Positions 1 through 8,298 of a DNA stretch of 49,808 nucleotides are shown here, piece by piece (the first letter of the stretch is position 1; each line of letters starts with the position of its first letter). The notes below the pieces were generated by a model that saw only the letters and a program-made list of their open reading frames with translations, made no database searches and was not told where the DNA came from. The DNA comes from JAJYZP01 sp049964535 (lineage in GTDB: Bacteria; Actinomycetota; Acidimicrobiia; Acidimicrobiales; Acidimicrobiaceae). Made by a program: the position numbers and the translations under genes. The DNA is taken from NCBI GenBank assembly GCA_049964535.1, contig JBMFXG010000001.1:1-49808 (forward strand), in the 5' to 3' direction.

Positions 1-565
1 GGGAGCCAAGGAAGTTGACGGTACCGAAGTGGAGAGAGTGAAGTATTCCTGCCACGGGACTGACTCCTGGCAGGTAGAGAAATGACCACAGGATAGCGGC
101 GATGACGCCAGGGATAGCGTAGGGAAGGAAGAACGCGAGTCGAAAGAATCGCTGAAGTCGAGCGGCGGTGGAATCCAAGACCAGGGCCAAGATCGTTGCG
201 AAGATCAACATGACTGGGACTTGGACGATTCCGAAACCAAGGACTCTCTCAACCCCTTGATAGAAGCTCGGGTTGGTGATGGCTTGGCGATAGTTGGAGA
301 AGCCAGCGAAGGCCGTCGTGGTCTGGCTCGGGCCGAGGCCGAGTCCGCTCACGTGTGTAGAAAAGAAACTGATGTAGATCGCGTAGCCAATTGGAACAAG
401 GAATATGGCTAGAAAAAAGATGAGAAACGGTAGGAGGAAACCATACGGTGCAAGTCGCCGTCTCGACCTTGGAAGCTTCTCTGGTGCTCTGCGGTGAGCG
501 CCACCAGATGGATCGTTAGGTGGTAGTTGCGCTGACCGACTCGACGATGCTGCTTGAACTTGCAA
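1..565 (-). CDS. Carbohydrate ABC transporter permease, MalF/UgpA type (5' part only)
   Basis: One of the two inner-membrane subunits of a sugar importer. The gene runs off the left edge, so only about 188 N-terminal residues are visible. They contain a basic leader (KLPRSRRR), a first membrane helix (YGFLLPFLIFFLAIFLVPI) and the periplasmic FSNY/NPSFYQGV segment usual for MalF-like permeases. A second helix and the start of a third (RLAFFLPYAIPGVIAAILW) follow. An in-frame stop lies just upstream (TAG), and there is no ATG or GTG at the N-terminus. I therefore chose the TTG at 565, which is preceded by a G-rich stretch that could serve as ribosome binding site. It lies directly downstream of the binding-protein gene on the same strand, so the two are probably co-transcribed. 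The partner MalG-type permease is expected beyond the window. The substrate is inferred from the neighbouring alpha-galactosidase. Confidence 0.85.
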   Translation of the reverse strand, partial: MQVQAASSSRSAQLPPNDPSGGAHRRAPEKLPRSRRRLAPYGFLLPFLIFFLAIFLVPIGYAIYISFFSTHVSGLGLGPSQTTTAFAGFSNYRQAITNPSFYQGVERVLGFGIVQVPVMLIFATILALVLDSTAARLQRFFRLAFFLPYAIPGVIAAILWSFLYLPGVSPVAGILHSLHFGTVNFLGS

Positions 566-618
566 AGTACGGACCCCCCGCTAAAAGTACTTCGTTGATC
601 TTCTGAGTAATGTGTGTG

Positions 619-653
619 CACATGCACGGGCCAGCGAACTGACCCGTGCATGT
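619..653 (-). other. Intercistronic stem-loop between binding protein and permease
   Basis: A near-perfect inverted repeat lies between the two genes: arms 621-630 (CATGCACGGG) and 643-652 (CCCGTGCATG), a 12-nt loop, and one more pair at 620/653. No T-run follows on the minus strand, so it is not a classic terminator. A hairpin here commonly protects the upstream binding-protein message and lets it accumulate above the permease. That role is inferred. Confidence 0.5.
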
Positions 654-676
654 ATTCATTGAATCTAGGACCTGTG

Positions 677-2026
677 CTAGCCTGCTGTCACGGAGAAGCC
701 CTGAGACTTCATTGCGTTGAGCGTCTGGCTCTGGGTGCTGTTGATCGCTGCTTGGAGCGTCCCCTTCCCAGCGCTCGCTTTGGAGAGCCCATCGCTCATC
801 TCGGTGAGCGTGGTGTCCATGATCGGACCCCACAGGAAGTTCGTGTTCACGATCTTTGATCCTGCCTTGAAGACCTTGTAGATGTTCTGGTTTCCGTAGA
901 ACGCTACTGGGCTGTTAGCGGCCTTCTGGCTCTGCCCCTTGATGTTCGCTGGGTAGAGGCCGCCCTTGGTAATCAGAGACGTGATCGACTGCTGATTAGT
1001 ATTGAGCCACTCTGCGAACTGTGCAGCTTGGGCAGGATGCTTGGAGTCTTTGAAGACGACCGTTGTCGATCCACCCCAGTTACCGTTACTTGGCTTGCCA
1101 CCCCACGACGGCATAGGTGCTACGCGCCAATCCCCCTTGGTGGGAGCGGCGTTTGTGACGAGGGTGTTCTCACCCCAGACCGCAGTTGGCCACGTGAGTA
1201 GCGTCCCGTCGGAGAGATCCTTATACCAACCGGTTGCGAAGTCGGGCTCGACCTTGACCAGCTTGTTGGCGACAAGATTCTGCCAGTACTTGGCGACCTT
1301 GATCGTTGCCGGGTCGTTAAGGTTGACATGCCAAGTACTGCCCTTGGTCGTAAACCACTTGGCGCCAGCCTGCCAGGCTAGAGCTGAGAACCAGCCGGAG
1401 TCCGTGGATGGGAACGCCGAGATATACGACGTCGGTGACTCTTGGTGGAGCTTCTTCGCGTCGGTGAGGTACTGCGCCCAGGTCTTTGGAACTACGAGGT
1501 GATACTTCTTAAAGAGATCGGCCCGGTAGAACAGACCCATCGGACCGGTGTCTTGCGGGATGGCGTAGACAGCGTTCCCGAGCGTTACTTGCTTCCAGGT
1601 CCACGGGACGAATTGGGACTTGTACTTGTTAGCGCCGTACTTCGAGAGGTCAACAAGGCCGCCCACGTGCTCGAAGTTCGGAATGATTGGGTACTCGACC
1701 TGACCGAGATCTGGTGCGTTGCCGGCGTTCAGCGCCGAGAACATCTTGGCGTAGGTGCCGGCTTGACCCGATGTGGTCTCATCGAGCGTGACGTGAATGT
1801 TGGGATGAGTCTTGTTCCAGAGATCGACCGAGGCGGAGATGCCCGGTACCCAAGACCAAAAAGTTAGATTGACGACGCTCGCCTTTTTGGCGTGCGGTTG
1901 TGTCGATGCACTTGCGCTTGAGGTCCCAACGGCTGCTAGTGCCATTGAGAGTGCGCCGGTAGCTAAGGCGCCTTTGATGAGAGCGGACTTTCCACTCCTC
2001 TTCAATCGGCCCACGTGTGATGCCAC
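677..2026 (-). CDS. Sugar ABC transporter extracellular solute-binding protein
   Basis: A 449-residue solute-binding protein of the SBP_bac_1 (MalE-like) family, which captures a carbohydrate outside the cell and hands it to the membrane permeases. The N-terminus has a basic region (RLKRSGKS), a hydrophobic core and an ASASTQ-like cleavage region near residue 40. The mature part starts with VVNLTFWSWVPG, typical of the first strand of the fold. FSALNAGNAPDLGQVEY and YAIPQDTGPMGLFYRADLFKKY are further family landmarks. There is no cysteine at the cleavage region, so this is not an obvious lipoprotein, which is unusual for a monoderm. The start is GTG at 2026, chosen because a GAGGGGG ribosome binding site sits a few bases upstream. 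It is flanked by alpha-galactosidase and permease genes on the same strand, which suggests an alpha-galactoside ligand such as melibiose or raffinose. Confidence 0.93.
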   Translation of the reverse strand: MASHVGRLKRSGKSALIKGALATGALSMALAAVGTSSASASTQPHAKKASVVNLTFWSWVPGISASVDLWNKTHPNIHVTLDETTSGQAGTYAKMFSALNAGNAPDLGQVEYPIIPNFEHVGGLVDLSKYGANKYKSQFVPWTWKQVTLGNAVYAIPQDTGPMGLFYRADLFKKYHLVVPKTWAQYLTDAKKLHQESPTSYISAFPSTDSGWFSALAWQAGAKWFTTKGSTWHVNLNDPATIKVAKYWQNLVANKLVKVEPDFATGWYKDLSDGTLLTWPTAVWGENTLVTNAAPTKGDWRVAPMPSWGGKPSNGNWGGSTTVVFKDSKHPAQAAQFAEWLNTNQQSITSLITKGGLYPANIKGQSQKAANSPVAFYGNQNIYKVFKAGSKIVNTNFLWGPIMDTTLTEMSDGLSKASAGKGTLQAAINSTQSQTLNAMKSQGFSVTAG

Positions 2027-2104
2027 TTTTCCCCCTCTGAAACGTGCCGCTGGAATCTTCCGCAGCGATACTGCCTATGTCTGAAGTTGATAACTCCACA
2101 ACAG

Positions 2105-2133
2105 AACCTAACAGGAAGTTAACACTTTCGCAA
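2105..2133 (-). promoter_or_regulatory. Candidate sigma-70-type promoter for the binding-protein gene
   Basis: On the minus strand a TTGCGA hexamer (2133-2128) is followed after 17 bases by TAGGTT (2110-2105). This is a reasonable -35/-10 pair about 80 bases ahead of the GTG start. It was identified by eye only, and the -10 box is a weak match. Confidence 0.25.
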
Positions 2134-2300
2134 CGTCAGGGAAACGGCTCTCTCGATATTTACACCGGAAAATCACAGGGAAGTAGCTCTGAGCAGGGAC
2201 TATAGAAATATTGAGCTGATCAAATGCACAGGGTTTTCTCATCTTCGGACACTTTCCTCTTGAAAATATCAGGTTATTTTCAGCTTCTTAGGAGGTTTGC

Positions 2301-2366
2301 AGCGACCCGTCGGCTCGGAGCACAGATATTTGGGCTCGGAGCGACCCGTCGGTGGAGCAGAGATAT
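2301..2366. repeat. Imperfect tandem repeat, two copies of about 28 bp
   Basis: Copy one begins at 2301 and copy two at 2340, a 39-base period. Both contain AGCGACCCGTCGG followed by a GGAGCA-AGATAT segment, with a 2-base length difference and few mismatches. It sits between the alpha-galactosidase and the binding-protein gene, where a sugar-responsive regulator could bind. No function can be assigned from sequence alone. Confidence 0.6.
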
Positions 2367-2467
2367 GCGGAGCAGTCCAGCCTCCGTTTGAGGATCGAGC
2401 CTCAGATTTGAGCCGATAGCCAAGGCGCGATAGCAGAGAAGCGACTTTGAAGTTATGAGGAAACTGA

Positions 2468-3838
2468 TTACGCCATGGTGACCGGAGGAGCTGGAACGGC
2501 TGGCGAGGTAGATGAATTCGTCATCAATCTCTGTGCGGCCTCGACTCCCCATGCATCGAGTTTGTCGGGTGGATCGCTGAGACAGTTCAGCCCATGTGCG
2601 GCTTCAACGCTGGCTGCGATGAGATCTCGGTGTTCAATCTCGGGTCGAAGTAAGAGGCAGTCGGGATCATTGGTCCACCACCGGCCCTGGAGAGCTCGAC
2701 GGGCTCGGGTCCCAAGGACCGAGGCACGACCACCGGGTTGAGAGATGTCGGCAAGTGGAGGCTCCCAGGTCGGTGAGACGTCGGGGGAGATCCGCATTGC
2801 GTCTACGAGTCCAATGCTCGGTATGAGCGGTGCACCGCAGCCTACGACGATGGAGTCTTCTCCGATAGCGGAGCGAAACGCGCCGAGCGCTTCGCGATAT
2901 GCGTCATTTTCGTGAATCGACCGGTGCCGCGTGCCGGCGATAGCGCCGGCGTAGAGGAAGTCCAACTTGAAGTACTGGATGCCGAGATCTCGGAGACTCG
3001 AGAGCGTCGAGGTCATGGAATTAAGCGCCTCTGGACGTGTGGTATCAAGGATCGACAGCTCCTGATTCCAGTTAAAGCCCGCGGAACGATCCGGGACGAG
3101 CCAATCTGGATGGTCCTTGAAGAGCTGGCTCTTGTGGCCGACCAGAAATGGTGCAAGCCAGATGCCGACGCTTCTCCCTTGATCTTGCAGCTCCTTCACG
3201 ACCTTCTCGAGAGAACCGAATCGCTCGGAGTCCTGCCAGTCTCCAATGGAACGCTGCCATCCATCGTCGATCTGGATGACGTCGGCGGGTATCTCACGCT
3301 CGTAGAGATGGCGCGAGGCTCGCAGTACATCCTCCGCAGTCACGTTAAACCAGTAGCAGTACCACGAGCACCAGGTGGGGGAGAGTGTACGAAGTGGTCG
3401 TTGTATGCATCGAGTGGCGAATTGCTCTGTCCATCCTGCCACTGCTTCTTCGAGGTTGGCAGCGCTGGGCCAAGTTGTCACCTCAATTGGGTCAGTGCTC
3501 GTGATGGTGAGCTGGCTGCCCTGTAGAGCGGCTCGAATCGTAGGGATCGTGGGAGTAGGACCTGCCATGGCGTAGATCGTCATAGGAGCACCGTTGCCGG
3601 GATCGACTCCCAGCATTCCTTCGCTTTGAAATCCAGTTGCCGCTAGTGGCCGTTCTGGTCGGAAGGCCATGGTCTGCCAGAGCTCTCGTTGTGGCCGGGG
3701 TGAGAGTCCGGCAGCGTTGTAGATTCCCGAGGGACTCCACGATTGCCAGCCGAGCTCGTAGATGGTTGATCGATCCACCTCGATTGTGAGCTCATCAACG
3801 ATGGAGAACGATGGGGTCGCTGTGGAACTTTGGGCCAT
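2468..3838 (-). CDS. Alpha-galactosidase, glycoside hydrolase family 36/GH-D clan
   Basis: Probable cytoplasmic enzyme that hydrolyses terminal alpha-1,6-galactosyl bonds of sugars such as melibiose, raffinose and stachyose. The catalytic TIM barrel is visible from about residue 155: WCSWYCYW, then VIQIDDGWQ near 188-195. FKLDFLYAG follows, with the expected nucleophile Asp at about 293, and RISPDVSP with the expected acid/base Asp at about 353. The region before residue 150 is a shortened beta-sandwich. At 456 residues it is smaller than the large (about 700) GH36 enzymes and nearer to the short thermophilic type. No signal peptide is seen. The ATG at 3838 is the first start in the open frame, but its ribosome binding site is poor, so the true start could differ. 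It is the first gene of the sugar-uptake operon. Confidence 0.88.
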   Translation of the reverse strand: MAQSSTATPSFSIVDELTIEVDRSTIYELGWQSWSPSGIYNAAGLSPRPQRELWQTMAFRPERPLAATGFQSEGMLGVDPGNGAPMTIYAMAGPTPTIPTIRAALQGSQLTITSTDPIEVTTWPSAANLEEAVAGWTEQFATRCIQRPLRTLSPTWCSWYCYWFNVTAEDVLRASRHLYEREIPADVIQIDDGWQRSIGDWQDSERFGSLEKVVKELQDQGRSVGIWLAPFLVGHKSQLFKDHPDWLVPDRSAGFNWNQELSILDTTRPEALNSMTSTLSSLRDLGIQYFKLDFLYAGAIAGTRHRSIHENDAYREALGAFRSAIGEDSIVVGCGAPLIPSIGLVDAMRISPDVSPTWEPPLADISQPGGRASVLGTRARRALQGRWWTNDPDCLLLRPEIEHRDLIAASVEAAHGLNCLSDPPDKLDAWGVEAAQRLMTNSSTSPAVPAPPVTMA

Positions 3839-5088
3839 GAGTGAACACTGTAGAAGACCTCTTCGTGGGAGGCGAACGCTGAAGCGACGAGAGTCGAACT
3901 ACGGGGGATCGTGACGAGAGCTCTTCGCCGATCCCTAGCTCCGTCTCGACCCAGCTGTGGGGTCGGAGTAATCGACCGCGGACCTCCGTCCTCGCAAGTT
4001 CCGTTGTGAAGCAATCAGCGTAGGTTCTGCGAGAGAGGCGCCGTTGTGCAACGGCGCCGGAGAAAACCGGAGAAAGAGGTGACTGTTGGAGATGGTCGCT
4101 TGTGGGACGAACTCTCGTCCTGAGTACGGCGACGCTCTCGGTGGCATCGCAAGCTCGCGCCAAGACACGAGTCGGCGAGTCATGCGTCGTAGCGACTTTA
4201 GCGGAGAGCGCAAACTTTCGAAGGGGTTCGAAGTAGATGCCAACCAAGAGGCGATTCGTTCTGGAGGGTGCACTCGTCTCGGACGCAGCTTCGGACCGAT
4301 GAGGCCGACCAGTCGTTGGGGTAACTTCGATCAGAGGTGGGCTTAAACGCGTCGGGAGATTGGGTTGGCCCTGGAGTGCGACTCGAGGAGCTCTCTGTGG
4401 CAGGTGAGCTATGTCGGTGCTCGACGTGCCGTGTCACCTGGTGGAAAGGACTGTCCTCGTTCGCGCGGCACGATCTTGGGGATCAGCGATCGAGGCCACC
4501 CGGTCGCGATAGAGGGGCCTCGAGTGGGCTACTCGGTTCGGTTCGGGTTGTGGTCGACCGAGCTCTCACCAGTGCTGGACGCGCGATCTTTGAAGTATCG
4601 GTCTAGGTAACTCCCTGGAGGCTTATAGGAAGATCACGGTGGCTCGTTAGCTCGAGCCGCGTGCGACATTCAGTGCATGGTCAAAAGCTCGGTACCTGAG
4701 AAGGTTGTGACGGGTCTATAGGCCTCCGGATAGGACTGACAATCCTTGGCGGCTACACCTTGGCAACTTCTGCGAGAGCTACGAATGCAATGAGAGAAGC
4801 TCCGTCACATCGGGGTCGGCGTGCGCGATCTCTGCTGCAACGATCCTAAGAGTTTCTTCAGATTCGTCGACGTCGGCCATGGGCCCGCACTAGGGTTTTG
4901 CAGGGAAAAGGTCAACTGGTGTCCTCGCTTCTAACTCAGACGAGACTCAGCTCTGATCTTCTAACCTACGTGCCAACTGGCGTTACGGCAGTGGTCTGTG
5001 GTGCCAGAGTGGCAGAGAGGACCACGAGAATGTTTGAGCGTCTCTCGGGGGCCAGGTTGGTAGTGAAGATAAAGAACGTTAGGCCGAG
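3839..5088. other. Gene-poor region upstream of the sugar operon
   Basis: About 1.25 kb without a convincing gene. Open frames on both strands are short, have arginine/serine-rich translations and no recognisable motif. I also looked for remnants of a LacI-type regulator, expected for such an operon, and saw none. The strongest structure is the 10-bp inverted repeat at 4037-4058. The control region for the alpha-galactosidase gene must lie at the left end of this stretch. Confidence 0.5.
4037..4058. promoter_or_regulatory. Perfect 10-bp inverted repeat, operator-like
   Basis: GGCGCCGTTG (4037-4046) and CAACGGCGCC (4049-4058) are separated by only two bases. The two-base loop makes a stable RNA hairpin unlikely and a site for a dimeric DNA-binding protein more likely. 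No T-run follows on either strand. It lies about 200 bases upstream of the alpha-galactosidase start, so control of the sugar operon is a possible role, but this is inference. Confidence 0.4.
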
Positions 5089-5799
5089 ATGCCGAGTCCG
5101 AGGGAGCGAAGCGTAGTGTCAATCGATGGTCGAGATATCGTAGTCAACACCGTCTTGACCACGGAGCTTGAGTCAGATCTTCCAGGTAACTCTCGTCGTG
5201 TCCAGTTCGTTGCGCGGCTCACATCTCTGCTCGGTGTCGCGCTCTTTGTGCTCCTGGCCATCGAAGGTATCTCTGTCCCCTTTACGGGCCAGCTGCTGAC
5301 GTGGCACGTGGTTGTGGGAATCATGCTCATTCCCCTGATGAGTGCGAAAATCGTAGTCACCAGCTATCGCTTCGTGCTCTACTACACGCGGCGTGTTGAC
5401 TTTAAGAAAGCGGGTCCTCCGTGGATGCCGCTCCGTATTATCGGACCTCTCCTCATCGTCTCGACCGTCGTCATGATGTCGAGTGGCGTGGCGCTTGTCG
5501 TTGTCGGCCCATCGTCATCGTCGGAGGGACTGTGGTTTGCGCTGCATCGAGATAGCTTCATTGCTTGGTTTATCTTTACCGCCATTCACGTTCTCGCCTA
5601 CGTACTTCGGGCCTCGTCGGTCTCTCTGAGAGATCTACGGAGACTGCGTGCCACTACGACCGAACTCACGCAGGACACTTGGTATCGAGTGATGATCGTC
5701 GTCGTGGTGCTGGGTATTGGGATCGGTCTCAGCTCTCGTTTCGGCCCGATGATTCACGTCTGGGCGACGGTGCTGCGAGCCCGGTTGCTCGGACACTAA
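5089..5799 (+). CDS. Conserved small integral membrane protein (cytochrome b561-like fold)
   Basis: A 236-residue protein with about five hydrophobic helices, roughly at 40-60, 68-88, 115-138, 152-172 and 200-220. Histidines that could face each other lie in the helices (TWHVVVG near residue 75, ALHRDSF near 150, FTAIHVLAY near 162). This is the pattern of membrane cytochrome b561/DUF4405-type proteins, although haem binding is not shown. The segment SYRFVLYYTRRVDFKKAGPP resembles actinobacterial hypothetical proteins of this type. The ATG at 5089 has only a weak ribosome binding site, and the GTG at about 5117 is an alternative start. It stands alone, with non-coding sequence on both sides, so context gives no function. 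Confidence 0.7.
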   Translation: MPSPRERSVVSIDGRDIVVNTVLTTELESDLPGNSRRVQFVARLTSLLGVALFVLLAIEGISVPFTGQLLTWHVVVGIMLIPLMSAKIVVTSYRFVLYYTRRVDFKKAGPPWMPLRIIGPLLIVSTVVMMSSGVALVVVGPSSSSEGLWFALHRDSFIAWFIFTAIHVLAYVLRASSVSLRDLRRLRATTTELTQDTWYRVMIVVVVLGIGIGLSSRFGPMIHVWATVLRARLLGH

Positions 5800-6464
5800 A
5801 GGTGCTCACGGGAAAGCTCTACTGTGGTCCGGGCATTAAGGCTCGGTAGATCCCGATCTTGTTAGTTGAGACGGTGGGTTCTTTGGTTGTTTCCGGTGGT
5901 ATCGAAACGAGAGCTACATCGTAGGCTTTCTGCATCGGTGAAGACTTGGAATATGACGAGTGGTTCGTCGCAGCCGTAGAGCCTGACCGCGCAGGTGTGC
6001 GCTCCAGAGCAAGTGAGGTCGACGCTGTCCGACGACACTCTTTCGGTACTGTAGCGACCGTTGCGACCTCAACGCACTTTGGGTTGAGGTGTGCTGACAG
6101 CATCGTGCAGGCTCGACGTGGATCTAGTCATCCTCGGCAGAGGGCTCGGCTCTGCTCTGAGAGTGTGGTAGAGCGGGAGACTCGACATCTGCCTCTTGTG
6201 GCTGTACCAAACGGACTGAGTATCTGTTCCCTTTTGGCGCCTGAGCTCCGTAGCTAGGTTGTGTCGTGAAACGAAGTTAATCAGGTTCTCCGGCACGCTC
6301 GTCGTGGTGATGTCAAGGCGAGAGCGACGCGGAGTTGTCAGATGAGATGCAGCAGGGTCATCTGAGCTATGCGAAGTTTCTCAAGATGGAGCCCGAGAGA
6401 AGAGAGAAGAGTGTCTGTTAATCCGGAGTCCGATATTGGGAGAGCTCGTTGACCTTGGAATGGG
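5800..6464. other. Intergenic region, no gene seen
   Basis: 665 bases between the membrane-protein gene and the 3' end of the DUF2891 gene. Only short frames with no recognisable translation occur, and I see no clear terminator or repeat. Confidence 0.5.
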
Positions 6465-7526
6465 TCAGGGCTGGTGTGGGTCTGCCGATGACCAAGTTCC
6501 AGAAAGCCAACTCTCGAGGTAGCACAGGAACGTAGGTAGCCAGTGGCTTCTGTTGAAGCCGCTGGTTGGGTCGATCACCGAGATCGCATGCAGATGTGCG
6601 TCTCGAGCCTCTGTAGCTTGGAGTCCGATCGGGTGCTCGTCGGGTAGAGCACTACGGATTGCTTCAAATCCCCAGGCTCTTGAGATGAGGAGTCCTTCCA
6701 GGTGAACTGTAGCGGGATCGTCGCCGTCGAAGGGGAATACTGGGACGCTCCAGGCCTCTAGGATCGGAGTGTCGAGGCGCTCAAGCAGGGAGATGAAGTC
6801 ACCGACAGGGAGAACAGCTGCTAGGAGGGCGGCTTCGGTGAGGCTAGGTGTCAGGAACGCATCGCCGGAGATATCGTCATCCCAGTGGAGATGCCGACCA
6901 GCTTCGAAGAGTCGAATTGCCGCATGAGAGAGTGCGTCGAGTACAACGGCGTCGCTGCGGAGCTGTGCTGCTTGGAGGCAGATGTGGAGCGAGAAGGCGG
7001 TGTTGCTGTGGGTTCCCGCACGTATTGGAAAGGCAAGCCGAGAAGTAAAGTACTGTACTAGTTGCTCTTGCAAGTAGTCGGCGAGAGGTCTGAGAGCGTA
7101 CGACCACTCAATAGCGGGTTCAAAACGCTGCCCAGCGTCACGACAGGTCGCTTCGAGTAGTGAAAGCCAAGCCCAACCGTATGGTCGTTCCGAGGTGAAG
7201 CCACTGGGGCCCGTGAAAAATGCCAGCTCTCGAGCAATGTTCTGTGTTGTCAGGTGCTGGTTAATCGTCTGCACGATCTCGCGTTCGAGCGACTTGGAAC
7301 ATCCAACTTCCAGATACCTCAGTAGTGTCCAGTGTGAGTGAACCGCTGAGTGCCAGTCATAGCTACCAAAGAAGCAGGGGTTAAGTGCTCGAGGGGGAAG
7401 AAGATCGTCGTCGCTGTTGAGTTGCTGATGGAGAAGGTGAGGATACTCACGGCACGTTGATTCCACAACAACACGAGCGAGGTCATCAGTGGAGGTGACC
7501 TTTGAGAGCGACGAATTCGGCACCAT
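6465..7526 (-). CDS. DUF2891 family protein
   Basis: A 353-residue soluble protein recognised by family-typical segments: NPCFFGSYDWHSAVHSHWTL near residues 49-68, RPYGWAWLSLL near 114, RAGTHSNTAFSLHICLQAA near 168 and SGDAFLTPSLTEAALL near 220. DUF2891 proteins are alpha-helical and have no established function. The pattern of Trp/His-rich helices recalls alpha/alpha-toroid enzymes, but that is a guess. The ATG at 7526 has AAGG about 9 bases upstream. It is downstream of sodN on the same strand, but a stem-loop terminator separates them, so co-transcription is unlikely. Confidence 0.8.
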   Translation of the reverse strand: MVPNSSLSKVTSTDDLARVVVESTCREYPHLLHQQLNSDDDLLPPRALNPCFFGSYDWHSAVHSHWTLLRYLEVGCSKSLEREIVQTINQHLTTQNIARELAFFTGPSGFTSERPYGWAWLSLLEATCRDAGQRFEPAIEWSYALRPLADYLQEQLVQYFTSRLAFPIRAGTHSNTAFSLHICLQAAQLRSDAVVLDALSHAAIRLFEAGRHLHWDDDISGDAFLTPSLTEAALLAAVLPVGDFISLLERLDTPILEAWSVPVFPFDGDDPATVHLEGLLISRAWGFEAIRSALPDEHPIGLQATEARDAHLHAISVIDPTSGFNRSHWLPTFLCYLESWLSGTWSSADPHQP

Positions 7527-7660
7527 GGCTACGACCTTATCGGCAAGACTTCGCTCTCTCGAACGAAGTCAGCGACTTCGATCGAACAGGTTTTCGCTAC
7601 GGTGCGCTCTGGCTTCTTGCGTCAGATTCACCTCTTCATACGCAGTTGTCAAGCTCTGCT

Positions 7661-7693
7661 ATCTCATCGCTTCACGAAGAGAAGCGATGAGAT
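7661..7693 (-). terminator. Perfect 13-bp stem-loop downstream of sodN (distal)
   Basis: Arms 7661-7673 and 7681-7693 (ATCTCATCGCTTC and its complement) enclose a 7-base loop. No T-run adjoins the stem on either strand. It is the second of two strong hairpins 3' of sodN. It may back up the proximal terminator or act as an RNA-stability element. Confidence 0.4.
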
Positions 7694-7707
7694 TCTCGGT
7701 GCCAAAG

Positions 7708-7742
7708 ACGAAAATCCGTTGGCACAGCATGCCAACGGATTT
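7708..7742 (-). terminator. Intrinsic terminator of sodN
   Basis: Arms 7712-7724 and 7730-7742 (AAATCCGTTGGCA and its exact complement) enclose a 5-base loop. On the minus strand the stem runs into TTTTCG. It lies about 40 bases downstream of the sodN stop codon. The perfect 13-bp stem, short loop and T-rich edge fit a Rho-independent terminator. Confidence 0.7.
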
Positions 7743-7779
7743 CGAGGTAACCCTCTATCGAGAGAGGTACGAGTGTTGC

Positions 7780-8196
7780 TTACTTCTTGGAGTCCCAGAA
7801 GATGGTGTTGATCTCCTCGATCTCCTCGAGGAGTCGACTCGCAACTGCTACGTCATTGGTCTTCTTTGCTTCGCCAGCGCTCTTCGTGGCCTTCCAAAAG
7901 AGCTCGTGAAGGTTGGGATACTTGGCGAGGTGTTCAGGCTTGAAGTAGTCGGTCCAGAGCACCCAGAGATGATGCTTGACGAGCTCACAACGCTCCTCTT
8001 TGATGATGGTGGCTCGTTGTTGAAAGACTGGGTCGTTTGAAGCATTAAATTTTTCCATGATTGCTTTGACGGACTCAGCTTCGATTCGGGCCTGCGCCGG
8101 ATCGTACACTCCACAGGGAAGGTCGCAGTGTGCGCTGACAGAGGCGGGAGCGCTCACGGTATCGAGGAGCTTTAACAGGGCGGATGCAATCTTCAT
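7780..8196 (-). CDS. sodN: Nickel-containing superoxide dismutase
   Basis: Converts superoxide to hydrogen peroxide and oxygen with a nickel centre in the cytoplasm. The 138-residue precursor has a 22-residue leader ending VSA, followed by the nickel-hook HCDLPCGVY. After cleavage His23 becomes residue 1 and, together with Cys24 and Cys28, supplies the nickel ligands. The Asp and Tyr of the hook (Asp25, Tyr31) are also present. The rest (ARIEAESVKAI, KEERCELVKHHLWVLWTDYF, LHELFWKATKSAGEAKK) matches the four-helix bundle of the family. AAGGAGAG precedes the ATG by a good distance. It is divergent from sodX, whose product is expected to remove the leader. Nickel-dependent regulation is likely from the family, but no operator was recognised. 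Confidence 0.97.
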   Translation of the reverse strand: MKIASALLKLLDTVSAPASVSAHCDLPCGVYDPAQARIEAESVKAIMEKFNASNDPVFQQRATIIKEERCELVKHHLWVLWTDYFKPEHLAKYPNLHELFWKATKSAGEAKKTNDVAVASRLLEEIEEINTIFWDSKK

Positions 8197-8298
8197 TTCT
8201 TCTCTCCTTGCAACATTCGTCTTGAGCGAATACCGATAACATTACCCTTGTCGAAAGAGATCTCACGTTGTTTCTCCAGCCGGAAAGGGTGATGCTCG
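8197..8298. promoter_or_regulatory. Divergent promoter region sodN/sodX
   Basis: 102 bases between the two divergent start codons must carry both promoters. A weak minus-strand pair (TCGACA, 16 bases, TATTCG) points toward sodN. No palindrome typical of a nickel-responsive repressor could be identified by eye. Confidence 0.45.

Larger units (their letters stand above)
2027..2467. other. Intergenic region upstream of the binding-protein gene
   Basis: No gene is supported in these 441 bases between the alpha-galactosidase stop and the binding-protein start (both minus strand). It holds a candidate promoter close to the binding-protein gene and a pair of direct repeats at 2301-2366. This suggests the binding-protein and permease genes have their own transcription start in addition to any read-through from the glycosidase gene. 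Confidence 0.6.

Noticed and set aside
3795..4247. 150-codon open frame on the minus strand upstream of the alpha-galactosidase
   Set aside because: It overlaps the 5' end of the glycosidase in another frame, the translation has no recognisable motif or hydrophobic pattern, and there is no ribosome binding site. A LacI-type regulator was looked for and not found.
4898..5116. 72-codon open frame just before the small membrane protein
   Set aside because: No motif and no ribosome binding site, and it overlaps the start of a better-supported gene.
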